DNA of 64,000 nt from Lachnospiraceae bacterium (GTDB lineage: Bacteria > Bacillota > Clostridia > Lachnospirales > Lachnospiraceae): contig VSNM01000025.1 in the NCBI GenBank assembly GCA_009774245.1, forward strand, positions 1 to 64,000, read 5' to 3'. This document shows positions 1 through 8,450 of this stretch, piece by piece. The position numbers and the translations under genes are program-made. The notes below the pieces were generated by a model. The model did no database searches and had not been told where the DNA came from. It worked only from the letters and a program-made list of their open reading frames with translations. The stretch's first letter is position 1; each line of letters starts with the position of its first letter.

Positions 1-130
1 TTGCCGGGAGCATAGCGCCGTTTGTTGTCAGCAGCCCGTTTCACGGTCTGCGTGTAGTTCCTTGTAAACTGACCTAATCTGTGACCAATATATTTATATG
101 AATTGTACCCACGTTTTTTTTCACACTCAT
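1..130 (-). CDS. Partial gene off the left edge, with a possible frameshift at an A8 tract
   Basis: On the minus strand an ATG at 130-128 follows an AAAGG-type ribosome site, but its frame closes after 18 codons. A run of eight A (T8 at 114-121) lies four codons in. If one A is added, the frame stays open to the window edge and reads RGYNSYKYIGHRLGQF and onward, a plausible basic protein. This could be a frameshifted gene, a slippage (on/off) tract or a sequencing error. The product is not recognised. The next gene upstream is a glycosyltransferase, so a cell-surface role is possible but only inferred. Confidence 0.3.
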
Positions 131-153
131 ATTGCTTTTCCTTTTAGCTCTCT

Positions 154-1542
154 TTATTTTCTAACTACTGCTATATTTTTTTGATCATGATAAGATAATA
201 TTTTCGACTCCAGAATAATTTCTTTATTCAGGATCTTATTTAATATATCAAAAACATAGTCAGAAGAGACCGTATTACTATTTAAATCTTCGGGAATAAT
301 ACTGTAATTCATACACAAAGGCCTAAAACTCACTTTTGCTCCCCATGATTTCAAAGGTGACTGTCCTCCCCATACGGTTATATTGGGCTTATGGTAAAAG
401 GACGCGATATGACCTGCAGAACTGTCTATTCCAACCAATGCCTTTACTTTCGAAACAGCATATACATAGCCAAAAAGAGACATTTTCTCCAATTGCTCAC
501 CTTTCAAGCACTTGTATGGACTACTGTTCAATAATAGCAATGGTATTTCATGTTCCTCACATAATTCCGTGAATTTTACCGTTTGTTCCTCCGTCCAACT
601 TTTTCCGTTCATTCCATACCAAACATCATTCTCAGGATCATAACTCCCTGTGTAGTACTGAAAGCCAATGTATTCTTTTCCCTCAACCAATTCATCCACA
701 TATTTTTTTTCAGCTTCTGGAATATAATCTAAACTAATCTGCTTAAGGAATTCGGAACAAGTGTATGGATCAAAATTCTTATCAACCTGAAGAATATCTT
801 TGATTATATCAATAATATGATATTCTCCCTCACTATATTTTCCACCTTTTTTGCATCCTTCCAAAAAATCCGTGAACAGCGGATAAATGCAATCTTTAGA
901 AATCAGTGTGCACCAATCCAAATACTTTGCTCCTGTTGAGATATGTTGCAGCGTTATTTTTTGTTGAAGCAACATTGATAACGATTCTACAGTTCCATTA
1001 TTTCCGATGCATATCATCGATAAATTACAGTCTCTTGCTCCGTCTTCAATAAATCTATGTAGAATTGAGTATTGCATAAAAAGGTCTCCTACGCCCTCAA
1101 AGGGTATAAGATATTTAGGATCATTCTCGATATCAGTGTTATAATCCTTCTTGCTGTACATTATTACAATTTGATTTTCAAACGAATATGCTTTAACTGG
1201 CTTATACCCTACAAGTTTGTTTTTTAAGAGTGAATAATTATAATTCTTCCTGTTAACCCCTAAATATGATTTGGGTAATAATTCTTCTTGGATAAAAAGA
1301 ATAAAATGCGTTCTTTCACTCTTTTCTTGATCGCAAGGTATATAAGTCCTCTCACGTCCATCTTTATCTGAAATGTCTTGCATTACCGCATCCACATTAT
1401 TCTTATTGCAGTTACAAAAAATATGCGTTCCTAGCTTACTAATAAAATCAATGCCGGAGAAGTTATTTTCCCCTCTTTGAGCGCTTCCTTCAAATTCCCG
1501 CTCTTGCTTGATCCGATCATTTGCTTCATAATCTATGTTCAT
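154..1542 (-). CDS. GT9-like (heptosyltransferase-fold) glycosyltransferase
   Basis: 462-residue cytosolic protein with no signal peptide. The C-terminal third carries the pattern of the ADP-heptose:LPS heptosyltransferase (GT-B, family 9) donor domain: VGIDSSAGHIASFYHKP near residues 385-400, followed by NITVWGGQSP, equivalent to the D-(T/S)-G-x-x-H-x-A and W/F-G-x-(T/S)-x-P motifs. The N-terminal half is divergent. Gram-positive members act in glycosylation of surface structures such as flagellin or wall polymers; the acceptor here cannot be read from sequence. The gene stands alone between two accessory-type stretches and is AT-rich compared with the rest of the window. The family call is fairly secure; the substrate is unknown. 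Confidence 0.6.
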   Translation of the reverse strand: MNIDYEANDRIKQEREFEGSAQRGENNFSGIDFISKLGTHIFCNCNKNNVDAVMQDISDKDGRERTYIPCDQEKSERTHFILFIQEELLPKSYLGVNRKNYNYSLLKNKLVGYKPVKAYSFENQIVIMYSKKDYNTDIENDPKYLIPFEGVGDLFMQYSILHRFIEDGARDCNLSMICIGNNGTVESLSMLLQQKITLQHISTGAKYLDWCTLISKDCIYPLFTDFLEGCKKGGKYSEGEYHIIDIIKDILQVDKNFDPYTCSEFLKQISLDYIPEAEKKYVDELVEGKEYIGFQYYTGSYDPENDVWYGMNGKSWTEEQTVKFTELCEEHEIPLLLLNSSPYKCLKGEQLEKMSLFGYVYAVSKVKALVGIDSSAGHIASFYHKPNITVWGGQSPLKSWGAKVSFRPLCMNYSIIPEDLNSNTVSSDYVFDILNKILNKEIILESKILSYHDQKNIAVVRK

Positions 1543-1567
1543 TCCTTTCGATTCGCAAAAACTTTCT

Positions 1568-1966
1568 TCATTGTAACAAAAATAAACATGTTAGAACAAG
1601 GTTTTGGTACAAATGGTCATTTTTGAGGTATAATTTGTCAACCAAATTCACGCAGTGCAGCCGGAACCCTTTTCTGACCTTATAGGATTTAATTCCGGCG
1701 CCATATATATGCAGGTGTTCATGCAGTATCTTCTTGGATTTGCGAAACAGTTCCGGGAATATTGTAAAATAATTTAAAAATATCTGGTATGGATTAAGCC
1801 GAAGCAGAGAAAATCGCGAGATTTTCCCGAATGTTATCATATTGAGCGCAAATGTAAAGATAAGTTGATAGACAAACGGATATTCCGTTTGTACATTGCT
1901 GATCTTGTTCTGCCTCATTGTCTGAAGTACTGTGAATGCATTTAGCGGAACAAAAACGTGGAGAAT
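1568..1966 (-). pseudogene. Possible C-terminal remnant of a DDE transposase
   Basis: An open minus-strand frame between a stop at 1967-1969 and a stop near 1568. It contains hydrophobic/basic stretches (FALNMITFGKISRFSLLRLN, then NPYQIFLNYFTIFPELFRKS) that resemble the tail of IS4/IS1380-type transposases. There is no start with a ribosome site and no catalytic DDE segment upstream, so if the reading is right this is a scar of an insertion sequence. It could also be chance openness in AT-rich DNA. Confidence 0.25.
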
Positions 1967-2082
1967 TCAGTCCGCTAAAAGATGCCGTTAAAAAGTGCGG
2001 GTATTTTTGAAAAGTGTTGTCAAAAGGAAACGGCAATTCTCAAAAATGTAGTAAGAAATTGACGGTATATGTATATATAAGG

Positions 2083-2131
2083 GGTTTTAGGGGATTTTTC
2101 CCTAACCAGTGCACTTTGTGTTACAAAGTGC
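2083..2131. other. Two stacked hairpins in an intergenic region
   Basis: TTAGGG-gatttt-TCCCTAA is followed directly by GCACTTTGT-gtt-ACAAAGTGC, a perfect 9-bp stem. Neither is followed by a T tract, so they are not obvious terminators. They lie about 50 bases upstream of a strong promoter and may be an operator or part of an old mobile-element end. The rest of 1967-2180 shows no gene. Confidence 0.35.
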
Positions 2132-2180
2132 GTATCTGGCAAATTACGTGATTTCATATTTTTGTCAAGGAATAAAGCAA

Positions 2181-2209
2181 TTGACAATTTTCGTATACAA
2201 GAATAAAAT
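2181..2209 (+). promoter_or_regulatory. Sigma-A-type promoter
   Basis: TTGACA at 2181-2186, a 17-base spacer, and TAAAAT at 2204-2209. This is close to consensus and correctly placed for the HTH gene that starts at 2224 or 2251. Confidence 0.65.
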
Positions 2210-2250
2210 GAATATGGAAACAGATGAATCTTTTATGTGGGGTATTGCAA

Positions 2251-2502
2251 ATGTTAGCAGGATTTATGACGGTTACTGAAACTGCGGAAAAATGGAATTT
2301 AAATAAAAGAACAATTCAGATTATGTGTAGTGACGGCCGGATTGAGGGAGCAGCAAAATTTGGTAAATATTGGGCGATTCCCATAGATGCAAAAAAACCG
2401 ATAGATCATAGAATTACCAGTGGTCAGTATAAAAACTGGCGAGATAAGATTGTAAATAGAAGTGAAAATGAAGGTAGATTTTCTGAGTTGGAGGAAAGAT
2501 GA
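2251..2502 (+). CDS. Small helix-turn-helix (excisionase/MerR-like) DNA-binding protein
   Basis: About 83 residues. The segment TVTETAEKWNLNKRTIQIMC, followed by GRIEGAAKFGKYWAIP, is the classic HTH_17/excisionase winged-helix layout (helix-turn-helix, then a wing ending in W-x-I-P). Such proteins accompany mobile or restriction genes as regulators or recombination directionality factors. The start at 2251 follows GTGGGG; an ATG at 2224 would add nine residues. The 3' end overlaps the following endonuclease fragment out of frame by about 40 bases, which looks like a rearrangement joint rather than a tidy operon. Confidence 0.6.
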   Translation: MLAGFMTVTETAEKWNLNKRTIQIMCSDGRIEGAAKFGKYWAIPIDAKKPIDHRITSGQYKNWRDKIVNRSENEGRFSELEER

Positions 2503-2899
2503 ATGCCTACACTTGAATGGATTGGAAAAGTTGTTGGAAAAGGAAGAAGATGGCAATCTGAATGATTATGAAAGAAAAGTGATTTGGGAATTGTCCGGAC
2601 TTGATAATGTAAAATGGTGGCATAGAAATATAGCAAGAAAAGAATTTGCTATAAATGGTGTTGTAACGGTATATCCTGATTTGATGGTTATGCTTGAAAA
2701 TGGGAAAATGCTTTTAATTGAAACAAAGGGCGATCATCTGGACAATGATGAGTCAAAAGAAAAGGCTAAAACTGGTGCAGAGTGGGCAGCTTTGGCAGGA
2801 AGGATGTATAAATACTATATGGTTTTTGAAACAAAAAATCCGGGTTATTGTGGTGCATTTTCGCATGATAAATTCATGGAGATCGTGAAAGGGCTATAG
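2462..2899 (+). pseudogene. Type III restriction enzyme Res-subunit C-terminal nuclease domain (fragment)
   Basis: 145 residues that match only the far C-terminal end of type III restriction (Res) subunits. They show KWWHRNIARKEF, then VYPDLMVML and LLIETKGDHL, which form the PD-(D/E)xK nuclease core (PD...ExK). The roughly 800-residue helicase part and a Mod subunit are absent. The frame starts inside the HTH gene without a good ribosome site. It may be a decayed restriction gene or a stand-alone PD-(D/E)xK protein translated by coupling. As a nuclease domain the assignment is good; activity is doubtful. Confidence 0.55.
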
Positions 2900-2908
2900 G
2901 TAAATTCA

Positions 2909-4426
2909 ATGACAATTGAAGAACTGTTGCAAAATGAAGAACGGCAGACATTTGACCGTAAAAGTATTATGATCGAACCTAAGGCATTGGCAATACCATT
3001 GGTAGCTTTTGCGAATGCAGATGGTGGAAAGATTGTTATTGGCATTTCAGATAAGAACCGGAGAATAGAAGGTGTAGATTATGAAATCGAGAGAGTGAAT
3101 GAGCTGTTGAGAGTTCCGTTTGATTTCTGTGAACCAACGGTAAAAGTGGATATTGAGAGAGTTCCCTGCATTGATTATAAAGGAAGAGAAAATCATGTAA
3201 TTGTAATGCACATTGAACCAAGTCCGCAGGTACATGCGAATCAGTCAGATGAAGTATATCTTCGCGTGGGAGATAAGTCAAAGCTTTTAAGATTTGAGGA
3301 ACGTCTGCAGCTGACTTATGACAAAGGCGAACGATATTTTGAGGATAAATTAGTTCCGGATGCTACAATTGATGACTTGGATATGGAACAAGTAAAGGAA
3401 TATGTTAAAAAGATTGGATATAGCAAGACACCAATTGAATATTTAAAGCAGAATAATGGTTTTGCCATAGAGAAAAATGGGAAATTGCGAGTGAGTACGG
3501 CTGCGGTTCTTCTGTTTGGAAAGGAACCACAAAAATTTTTTCCGCGAGCCAGAGTTCGCTTTATACGATATGAAGGTGCGGAAGAGAAATTTGGCGTGGA
3601 AATGAATGTTATAAAGGATGTTATATTTAAAGGTACTATTTTAAAGATGATAAGGGATACTATTGCTTATCTTGATACCCAAATTAAAGAGAAAACATAT
3701 CTGGGAACAGAGGGTATTTTTGTGACAGAAGAAGAATATCCGAAGTTTGTGCGTCAGGAAATTATCGTAAATGCGGTAACACACAGGGCATATAGCATTA
3801 CTGGAACGGATATTCAGGTTAAAATGTTTGATAACCGTATTGTTGTAGAAAGTCCGGGGAAACTGCCAGGGATGGTTAAGGCGGATAATATCAGGTTTAC
3901 ACATTTCTCAAGAAATCCTAAGATTGCCGAATTTCTGAAAGCATATGATTATGTGAAAGAATATGGTGAAGGCGTAGACCGTATGTGTAAGGAATTGGAA
4001 GCTGCAGGACAGAAAAATCCGGAGTATCATACAAATGCGTTTATGTTACAGACAGTTATATATAATATTACAAACCAAACCAACGAAAAAACAAATCCAA
4101 CTATTTATGAGAAAAATCCAACTTTACAAGATAAAAAGCCGGAATTAGATATTAAAAAGTTGGAAATAGAAAAATTAAAAGTGGCTATTGCAAAGCAAAA
4201 GTATTTTACTCGCACAAAAGAAAATCTGTTGAAAGTTTATGATTTCGTTGAAACGAATCAAGTATTTGGTGCACCGGAAGTAAAAGAAATCCTTGGATGT
4301 ACAACTACAGCATCGAAGGATATTATGAAAAAATTGAGAGATATGGGTGTTGTGACAGAAGTGAAAGGGAAAGGCAAAGGAAAATATCGGTTTGTGTATG
4401 AGAGTGAAATTGACACAGGAAAATGA
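2909..4426 (+). CDS. AlbA_2 (Schlafen-like) / RecG-type transcriptional regulator
   Basis: 505 residues. Residues about 1-120 form an AlbA_2 domain (TFDRKS, LVAFANADGGKIVIGISD, DEVYLRVGDKSK). A divergent GHKL/HATPase_c_4 region follows at about 270-390 (RQEIIVNAVTHRAYSITG, NRIVVESPGKLPG, YGEGVDRM). A winged helix closes the protein (ENLLKVYDFV to KDIMKKLRDMGVV). Proteins with this layout are annotated as RecG-like ATP-binding regulators and are often found in defence or accessory islands. It starts 9 bases after the endonuclease fragment, so the two are probably co-transcribed from 2181. Its stop overlaps the next start (ATGA). Confidence 0.75.
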   Translation: MTIEELLQNEERQTFDRKSIMIEPKALAIPLVAFANADGGKIVIGISDKNRRIEGVDYEIERVNELLRVPFDFCEPTVKVDIERVPCIDYKGRENHVIVMHIEPSPQVHANQSDEVYLRVGDKSKLLRFEERLQLTYDKGERYFEDKLVPDATIDDLDMEQVKEYVKKIGYSKTPIEYLKQNNGFAIEKNGKLRVSTAAVLLFGKEPQKFFPRARVRFIRYEGAEEKFGVEMNVIKDVIFKGTILKMIRDTIAYLDTQIKEKTYLGTEGIFVTEEEYPKFVRQEIIVNAVTHRAYSITGTDIQVKMFDNRIVVESPGKLPGMVKADNIRFTHFSRNPKIAEFLKAYDYVKEYGEGVDRMCKELEAAGQKNPEYHTNAFMLQTVIYNITNQTNEKTNPTIYEKNPTLQDKKPELDIKKLEIEKLKVAIAKQKYFTRTKENLLKVYDFVETNQVFGAPEVKEILGCTTTASKDIMKKLRDMGVVTEVKGKGKGKYRFVYESEIDTGK

Positions 4427-4671
4427 CGCTGTTACTCATTGGCGGGCTGATTTTTGTCATGGTCAGCGTATTAAATTTCGCGTATGTGATTGCATTACAA
4501 AGCACAATGCTCAGTACCCAGTACATGCTGTACCGATATATCGCAACAGGGCAATATGCGAACGCCCCTGTCGATTATATGCGGTTAATGATACCATCCA
4601 TGATCACAGGTACGATCGGACTGGTACTGTTCATAAGTTATGTGATTGAAAACAGGAAAAAAGGAGACTGA
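4423..4671 (+). CDS. Small two-helix membrane protein
   Basis: 82 residues, with two predicted transmembrane helices (about 3-25, LLLIGGLIFVMVSVLNFAYV, and about 55-75, SMITGTIGLVLFISYVI) and a short basic tail. The ATGA overlap with the AlbA_2 gene and the 5-base gap to the lipoprotein gene suggest one transcript. No family is recognised. The overlapping +1-shifted frame is rejected because this one has the membrane pattern. Confidence 0.5.
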   Translation: MTLLLIGGLIFVMVSVLNFAYVIALQSTMLSTQYMLYRYIATGQYANAPVDYMRLMIPSMITGTIGLVLFISYVIENRKKGD

Positions 4672-4676
4672 AAAAT

Positions 4677-5240
4677 ATGTATAACGTAAAAAAGATTGTT
4701 TTATGTTTCATTTTATGTGCGCTCATCCTTTCGTTATGTGCATGTGGAAAAAAGAGTGAAGACCAAGCTGTTATTTATGAGGAAACCATTGGCGGCCTGG
4801 AGGACAATGAGCTCTTTGCAATAATTGATACGAATGCCCCTTTACCAGTTTTACTTGTTACGTCACAAGTGTTTGATAACGGCACAGGAAAACAGGCTGC
4901 ACTTACATGTGACATATATTATCCAGCAGACAAGGAAGTGAAAAAGATAGGAATGATAGAGAGTATGGGAACGGCATATCCTGTTTCCTATGATGAGACA
5001 GGCATCTATACGGCTTCCGGTCATGCGATGCAGCGTTATGAGGTCGAGCAATCTGGTACGATGAAGCTGGCAGAAGTAATTCAGGAGCAATTTGATGAAA
5101 ATGGTACTGCTGCTTATACCATGGAAACAGGGAATGAAACAAAGACGATTTCAGAAGAAGAATATTATGATGCTTTTGAAAAATACAACAATGCTGTAGT
5201 TGTAAGCTTTGCTTACGGGGCATCAGACGCGGCAAGATAA
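4677..5240 (+). CDS. Hypothetical secreted lipoprotein
   Basis: 187 residues with a lipoprotein signal peptide: basic MYNVKK, a hydrophobic core, and the lipobox LSLCAC with the lipidated Cys near residue 22-24. The mature part is acidic (pI probably low), with no recognised domain. AGGAGACTG precedes the ATG. It is likely anchored on the outer face of the membrane and co-transcribed with the small membrane protein just upstream, which suggests a two-gene envelope unit of unknown function. Confidence 0.65.
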   Translation: MYNVKKIVLCFILCALILSLCACGKKSEDQAVIYEETIGGLEDNELFAIIDTNAPLPVLLVTSQVFDNGTGKQAALTCDIYYPADKEVKKIGMIESMGTAYPVSYDETGIYTASGHAMQRYEVEQSGTMKLAEVIQEQFDENGTAAYTMETGNETKTISEEEYYDAFEKYNNAVVVSFAYGASDAAR

Positions 5241-5256
5241 TTCTTCCTCGTTTAAC

Positions 5257-5819
5257 CTAAAATAAATCCTTGAATATCTCCTCCAGAGAAATACAGAAAT
5301 CGTTGTAGAGCGAAACCTGTATTTCTTTTTTTGTCTCTTCTCTTTCTATGTCCGTTACGCCTGCTCCGGCGGGATATAACGCATATACTTCATCCAAAAT
5401 AAATTTTCCGTCTGTCAGAATATAAACCTCTATGGAATGCGTTATTGGATCGACAATCCAGTATTCTTTCACCCCGGCTGTCTCATACAGATTTTTTTGT
5501 AGCCCTTGTCTTTTTTGGTGGTTCCCGGGGAGAGGACTTCCACGATCAGGTCAGGCGCCCCATGGATTCCGTCGAGCTTGATGATATTCTTGTTACACAC
5601 GATCATGGCGTCGGGAATCACACGGTCATTTTCGGTAAGGTATACGTCTACACTGTCATTGAAAGGTCTGCAGGTTCTTCCTTTCAGGTAGCTGCGGAAA
5701 GCATAATAAATGTTTGACGCGATCTGGCTATGATTCACTGTCTGGCTTGACATCATGTAAGTTCTGCCGCCGAGCAGTTCCTCCCTGGGTTCTTCTTTGT
5801 ATGCTAAATTTCCATTCAT
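5257..5819 (-). pseudogene. Uma2-family (DUF820) endonuclease-fold gene, broken by one frameshift
   Basis: Two minus-strand frames together make one Uma2 protein. The first (5819-5469) ends DLIVEVLSPGTTKKDKG and the second (5472-5257) resumes at KEYWIVDPITHSIEVY, exactly the order in Uma2/DUF820 proteins (PD-(D/E)xK fold, IVEVLSPST...YWIVDP). The break is at an A7 run (T7 at 5491-5497 region); eight A would read through as YKKNLYETAGVKEYW. All key residues are present, so the loss is recent or is a base-calling error. Family members are common in multicopy sets in bacteria; their role is poorly known. Confidence 0.75.
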
Positions 5820-5927
5820 ATTTTTGTCCCTTCGTCCTTTCCTGTTATGATTTATATCGTTATCATATCATTGATACCCTGTTTTGAAAAGGTTATCTTG
5901 GGAGAGTTTAATCCATTTGTGCAGTTT

Positions 5928-5971
5928 GCCTGCCCGTTTTGGTAACTTACCGGGCGGGCGCTTTTTTGTTT
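5928..5971 (+). terminator. Rho-independent terminator in the leader of the amidase gene
   Basis: GCCTGCCCG, a 14-base loop, CGGGCGGGC, then a T-rich tract at 5961-5973. The stem is perfect. It reads in the direction of the downstream amidase gene (start 6037), and no plus-strand gene ends just before it. It may be an attenuator or the end of a small transcript rather than an ordinary gene terminator. Confidence 0.75.
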
Positions 5972-6036
5972 TTTATGAAAATGATAAAGTAGATGAGAAA
6001 CTGAAATCAGTAATTTTATATAACGGGGGAATTGCT

Positions 6037-7113
6037 ATGAAGAAGCAGTCAGGGAAAAAGTGGAAGCAGGTACTGATCATATTGGCATTGGTTTTTGCCG
6101 GGCTTGTGGGCGGCACCGGAATGATATTTCGGGAAGAGCTGAAAATCGCAGATTCAGTGCGGGCGGTTGACGGGCAGGAGAAGGTCTATTATATGGAAGT
6201 GGACAGCGACTATCATTTCGAGGAGTTCTTGGAGGCGGGAGGCGCTTCGTCGGACGGGGAGGTCAGCGCGTTTCTGACAAACTGCATATCCAATGGATTT
6301 TATCAGGTGGACGTGACGAGTGAGGGACCAGCGTGCAGTGTCATTTCGGCGATGGACGACAACGGCGGTCATGTCTGGGGGCGCAATTTTGACTGGGATG
6401 GCTCTATACCCATCATTGTAAAGTGTGTTCCGGAGGACGGCTATGCGTCGGTTGCCACATGCGATTTCAAAAATGTAACGAACAGTCCGGAAACTGTTCC
6501 GGAAAGTTTTTTGAACAGAATGCTGGCGATCGCCTCAATCTATGTGCCGATGGACGGGGTAAATGAGATGGGGCTCTGCGTCGCCGATCTGGAAGTGAAC
6601 GAGGGTGGAATGCGGGAGGTTGATACAGACAAACCGGATTTGACGGTCACGACGGCGATCCGTCTGCTGCTCAACCGCGCGGCGACTGTGGAGGAGGCAG
6701 TGGAGCTGCTGGGGCAGTATGACATTCATGCCTCAGCCGGCCTCAGTCATCATCTTGCCATTTCCGATGCGACGGGGGCGTCTGTCAGTGTGGAGTTTGT
6801 CGACGGGGAGATGGTTGTGGTGGAGACGGACTGTGTCACGAACTTTAACCTCGCAAACGGTGACACGGCGGCAGGCGGCGAGAGTGCAAAGGAGCGCTAT
6901 GAGCTGCTCTGTGCAGTCCGTCAGGAAAAGGGCGGCATCATGGCTGCCGACGAGATCAGGACTGCACTGGAGCAGGTATGCAAGACAGAGGGCGAGTGGC
7001 GGACGCAGTGGTCTGTCGTGTACAGGCAGGATTCGCAGACAGTGGATTATTATTTTTTTGCGGATTATACGAAGGAAGCATCGTGGAATATACCTATTAC
7101 CGGAACGAAGTGA
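6037..7113 (+). CDS. Secreted linear-amide C-N hydrolase (choloylglycine hydrolase / NAAA-like Ntn fold)
   Basis: 358 residues. An N-terminal signal or anchor helix (about 9-29) is followed by an Ntn-hydrolase domain. The nucleophile is probably Cys100 in PACSVIS, and the downstream GRNFDW motif is typical of choloylglycine/penicillin V acylase and acid-ceramidase-like enzymes. Family members cut amide bonds in bile salts, N-acyl amino acids, N-acyl ethanolamines or penicillin V. The placement outside the cytoplasm suggests an external amide. The ATG at 6037 follows GGGGGAA; an upstream in-frame extension to 5884 would run through the terminator hairpin and is rejected. The substrate is not readable from sequence; this should not be called a bile salt hydrolase without a test. 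Confidence 0.7.
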   Translation: MKKQSGKKWKQVLIILALVFAGLVGGTGMIFREELKIADSVRAVDGQEKVYYMEVDSDYHFEEFLEAGGASSDGEVSAFLTNCISNGFYQVDVTSEGPACSVISAMDDNGGHVWGRNFDWDGSIPIIVKCVPEDGYASVATCDFKNVTNSPETVPESFLNRMLAIASIYVPMDGVNEMGLCVADLEVNEGGMREVDTDKPDLTVTTAIRLLLNRAATVEEAVELLGQYDIHASAGLSHHLAISDATGASVSVEFVDGEMVVVETDCVTNFNLANGDTAAGGESAKERYELLCAVRQEKGGIMAADEIRTALEQVCKTEGEWRTQWSVVYRQDSQTVDYYFFADYTKEASWNIPITGTK

Positions 7114-7223
7114 TCAGGAACCAAAATTTTATTTAGAATTTAATGGAAATAAGTGTTTACAGGAAAGCGTGGTGTGTAGTAATGTAGAGGGTATAGAAAA
7201 TATTTTGAAAGGAATAACGAATC

Positions 7224-8450
7224 ATGAGCGAAAAGGAACTTATTGACAGATTAGAGGAGCACGGACAGGAGCACATTATCGAGGCGTATAAAAAGCTCGA
7301 TGCGGCAGGGAAGGAGAAGCTCGCCGCGCAGGTGGAGAAGATTGACTGGTCGATTGTAGCGATGGCAGGACATGGGGATCTCGCGCAGGAGAGAGGGAAG
7401 CTTGAGCCGCTGTCGGCGCTTGAGGTGTCCGAGATCGAGAAAAACAGGGCAAAATATGAAACGCTCGGCCTGGATGCGATCAGGGCTGGGAAAGTGGGCG
7501 CCGTGCTGCTTGCAGGGGGACAGGGAACCCGGCTTGGTTCTGATGGGCCAAAGGGCAAGTACAATATTGGCCTCACCAAGGAGGTATTTATCTTTGAGCG
7601 CCTGATTCGCAATCTGTCTGATGTGACGGACAAGGCCGGCTGCTATGTGCCGCTGTACGTCATGACGAGTGATAAAAATAACGATGAGACAATCGCCTTT
7701 TTTGAGGAGAAAAATTATTTTGGATATCCGAAGGATTATGTCTTGTTTTTCAAACAGGAGATGGCACCGTCGGTTGATTTCAATGGGAAGCTTTATATGG
7801 AAGCGCCCGATTCCCTGTCGCTGTCGCCGAATGGAAACGGCGGGTGGTTCTATTCCATGGCTGTGACAGGCGTGTTGAAGGACATCAAGGCAAGAGGGGT
7901 TGAGTGGCTGAATATCTTTGCGGTGGACAATGTGCTGCAGAGAATCGCAGATCCGGTGTTTGTCGGCGCAACGCTTGACTCGGGCTGTGTCAGCGGCGCT
8001 AAGGTGGTCAGAAAGGCGGAGCCAATGGAAAAAATCGGCGTGCTCTGCCTGGAGGATGGGAGACCGTCTATTGTCGAGTATTATGAGATGACAGAGGAGA
8101 TTATCAATTCGCGAAATGCGGACGGCGAGCTCTCCTACAATTTTGGCGTGATTCTCAATTATCTGTTCCGCGTGGATAAGCTTGAGGAAATCATGAGTGC
8201 GAAGATGCCGGTGCATGTGGTGGAGAAGAAGATTCCCTATATCAATGAAAAGGGCGAGGTCATCAAGCCTGAGACGCCAAACGGCTATAAGTTTGAGCTG
8301 CTGGTGCTCGACATGATTCATCTGTTTGAGAATTGTCTGTCCTATGAGGTTGTCAGGGATTATGAGTTTGCGCCGATCAAGAATAAGACGGGTGTGGATT
8401 CCGTGGATAGCGCGCGGGCGCTTTTACAGAAAAATGGTGTGGCGCTATGA
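7224..8450 (+). CDS. UDPGP-type UDP-sugar (UDP-GlcNAc/UDP-Glc) pyrophosphorylase
   Basis: 408-residue cytosolic enzyme of the eukaryote-like UAP/UGP family rather than GalU or GlmU. Motifs are VLLAGGQGTRLG (nucleotide-binding loop, about residue 93), GPKGKYNIG, PNGNGGWF (about 205), the VDN metal/nucleotide site (IFAVDNVL) and an FELLVLDM region late in the protein. It transfers UMP from UTP to a sugar-1-phosphate. Such genes occur beside GlmU in many Lachnospiraceae, so they probably serve a specialised sugar-nucleotide route. It overlaps the HAD gene start (ATGA), suggesting translational coupling. Confidence 0.85.
   Translation: MSEKELIDRLEEHGQEHIIEAYKKLDAAGKEKLAAQVEKIDWSIVAMAGHGDLAQERGKLEPLSALEVSEIEKNRAKYETLGLDAIRAGKVGAVLLAGGQGTRLGSDGPKGKYNIGLTKEVFIFERLIRNLSDVTDKAGCYVPLYVMTSDKNNDETIAFFEEKNYFGYPKDYVLFFKQEMAPSVDFNGKLYMEAPDSLSLSPNGNGGWFYSMAVTGVLKDIKARGVEWLNIFAVDNVLQRIADPVFVGATLDSGCVSGAKVVRKAEPMEKIGVLCLEDGRPSIVEYYEMTEEIINSRNADGELSYNFGVILNYLFRVDKLEEIMSAKMPVHVVEKKIPYINEKGEVIKPETPNGYKFELLVLDMIHLFENCLSYEVVRDYEFAPIKNKTGVDSVDSARALLQKNGVAL

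Noticed and set aside
1794..2036. 80-codon minus frame in the first intergenic region
   Set aside because: No ribosome site, no recognisable pattern, and it overlaps the better transposase-like frame.
4392..4649. Alternative plus frame overlapping the small membrane protein
   Set aside because: It is Cys/His/Arg-rich with no pattern, while the other frame has two clear membrane helices and an ATGA junction.
7251..8321. 356-codon minus-strand frame
   Set aside because: Mirror of the UDP-sugar pyrophosphorylase gene, which has clear motifs; the antisense product has none.
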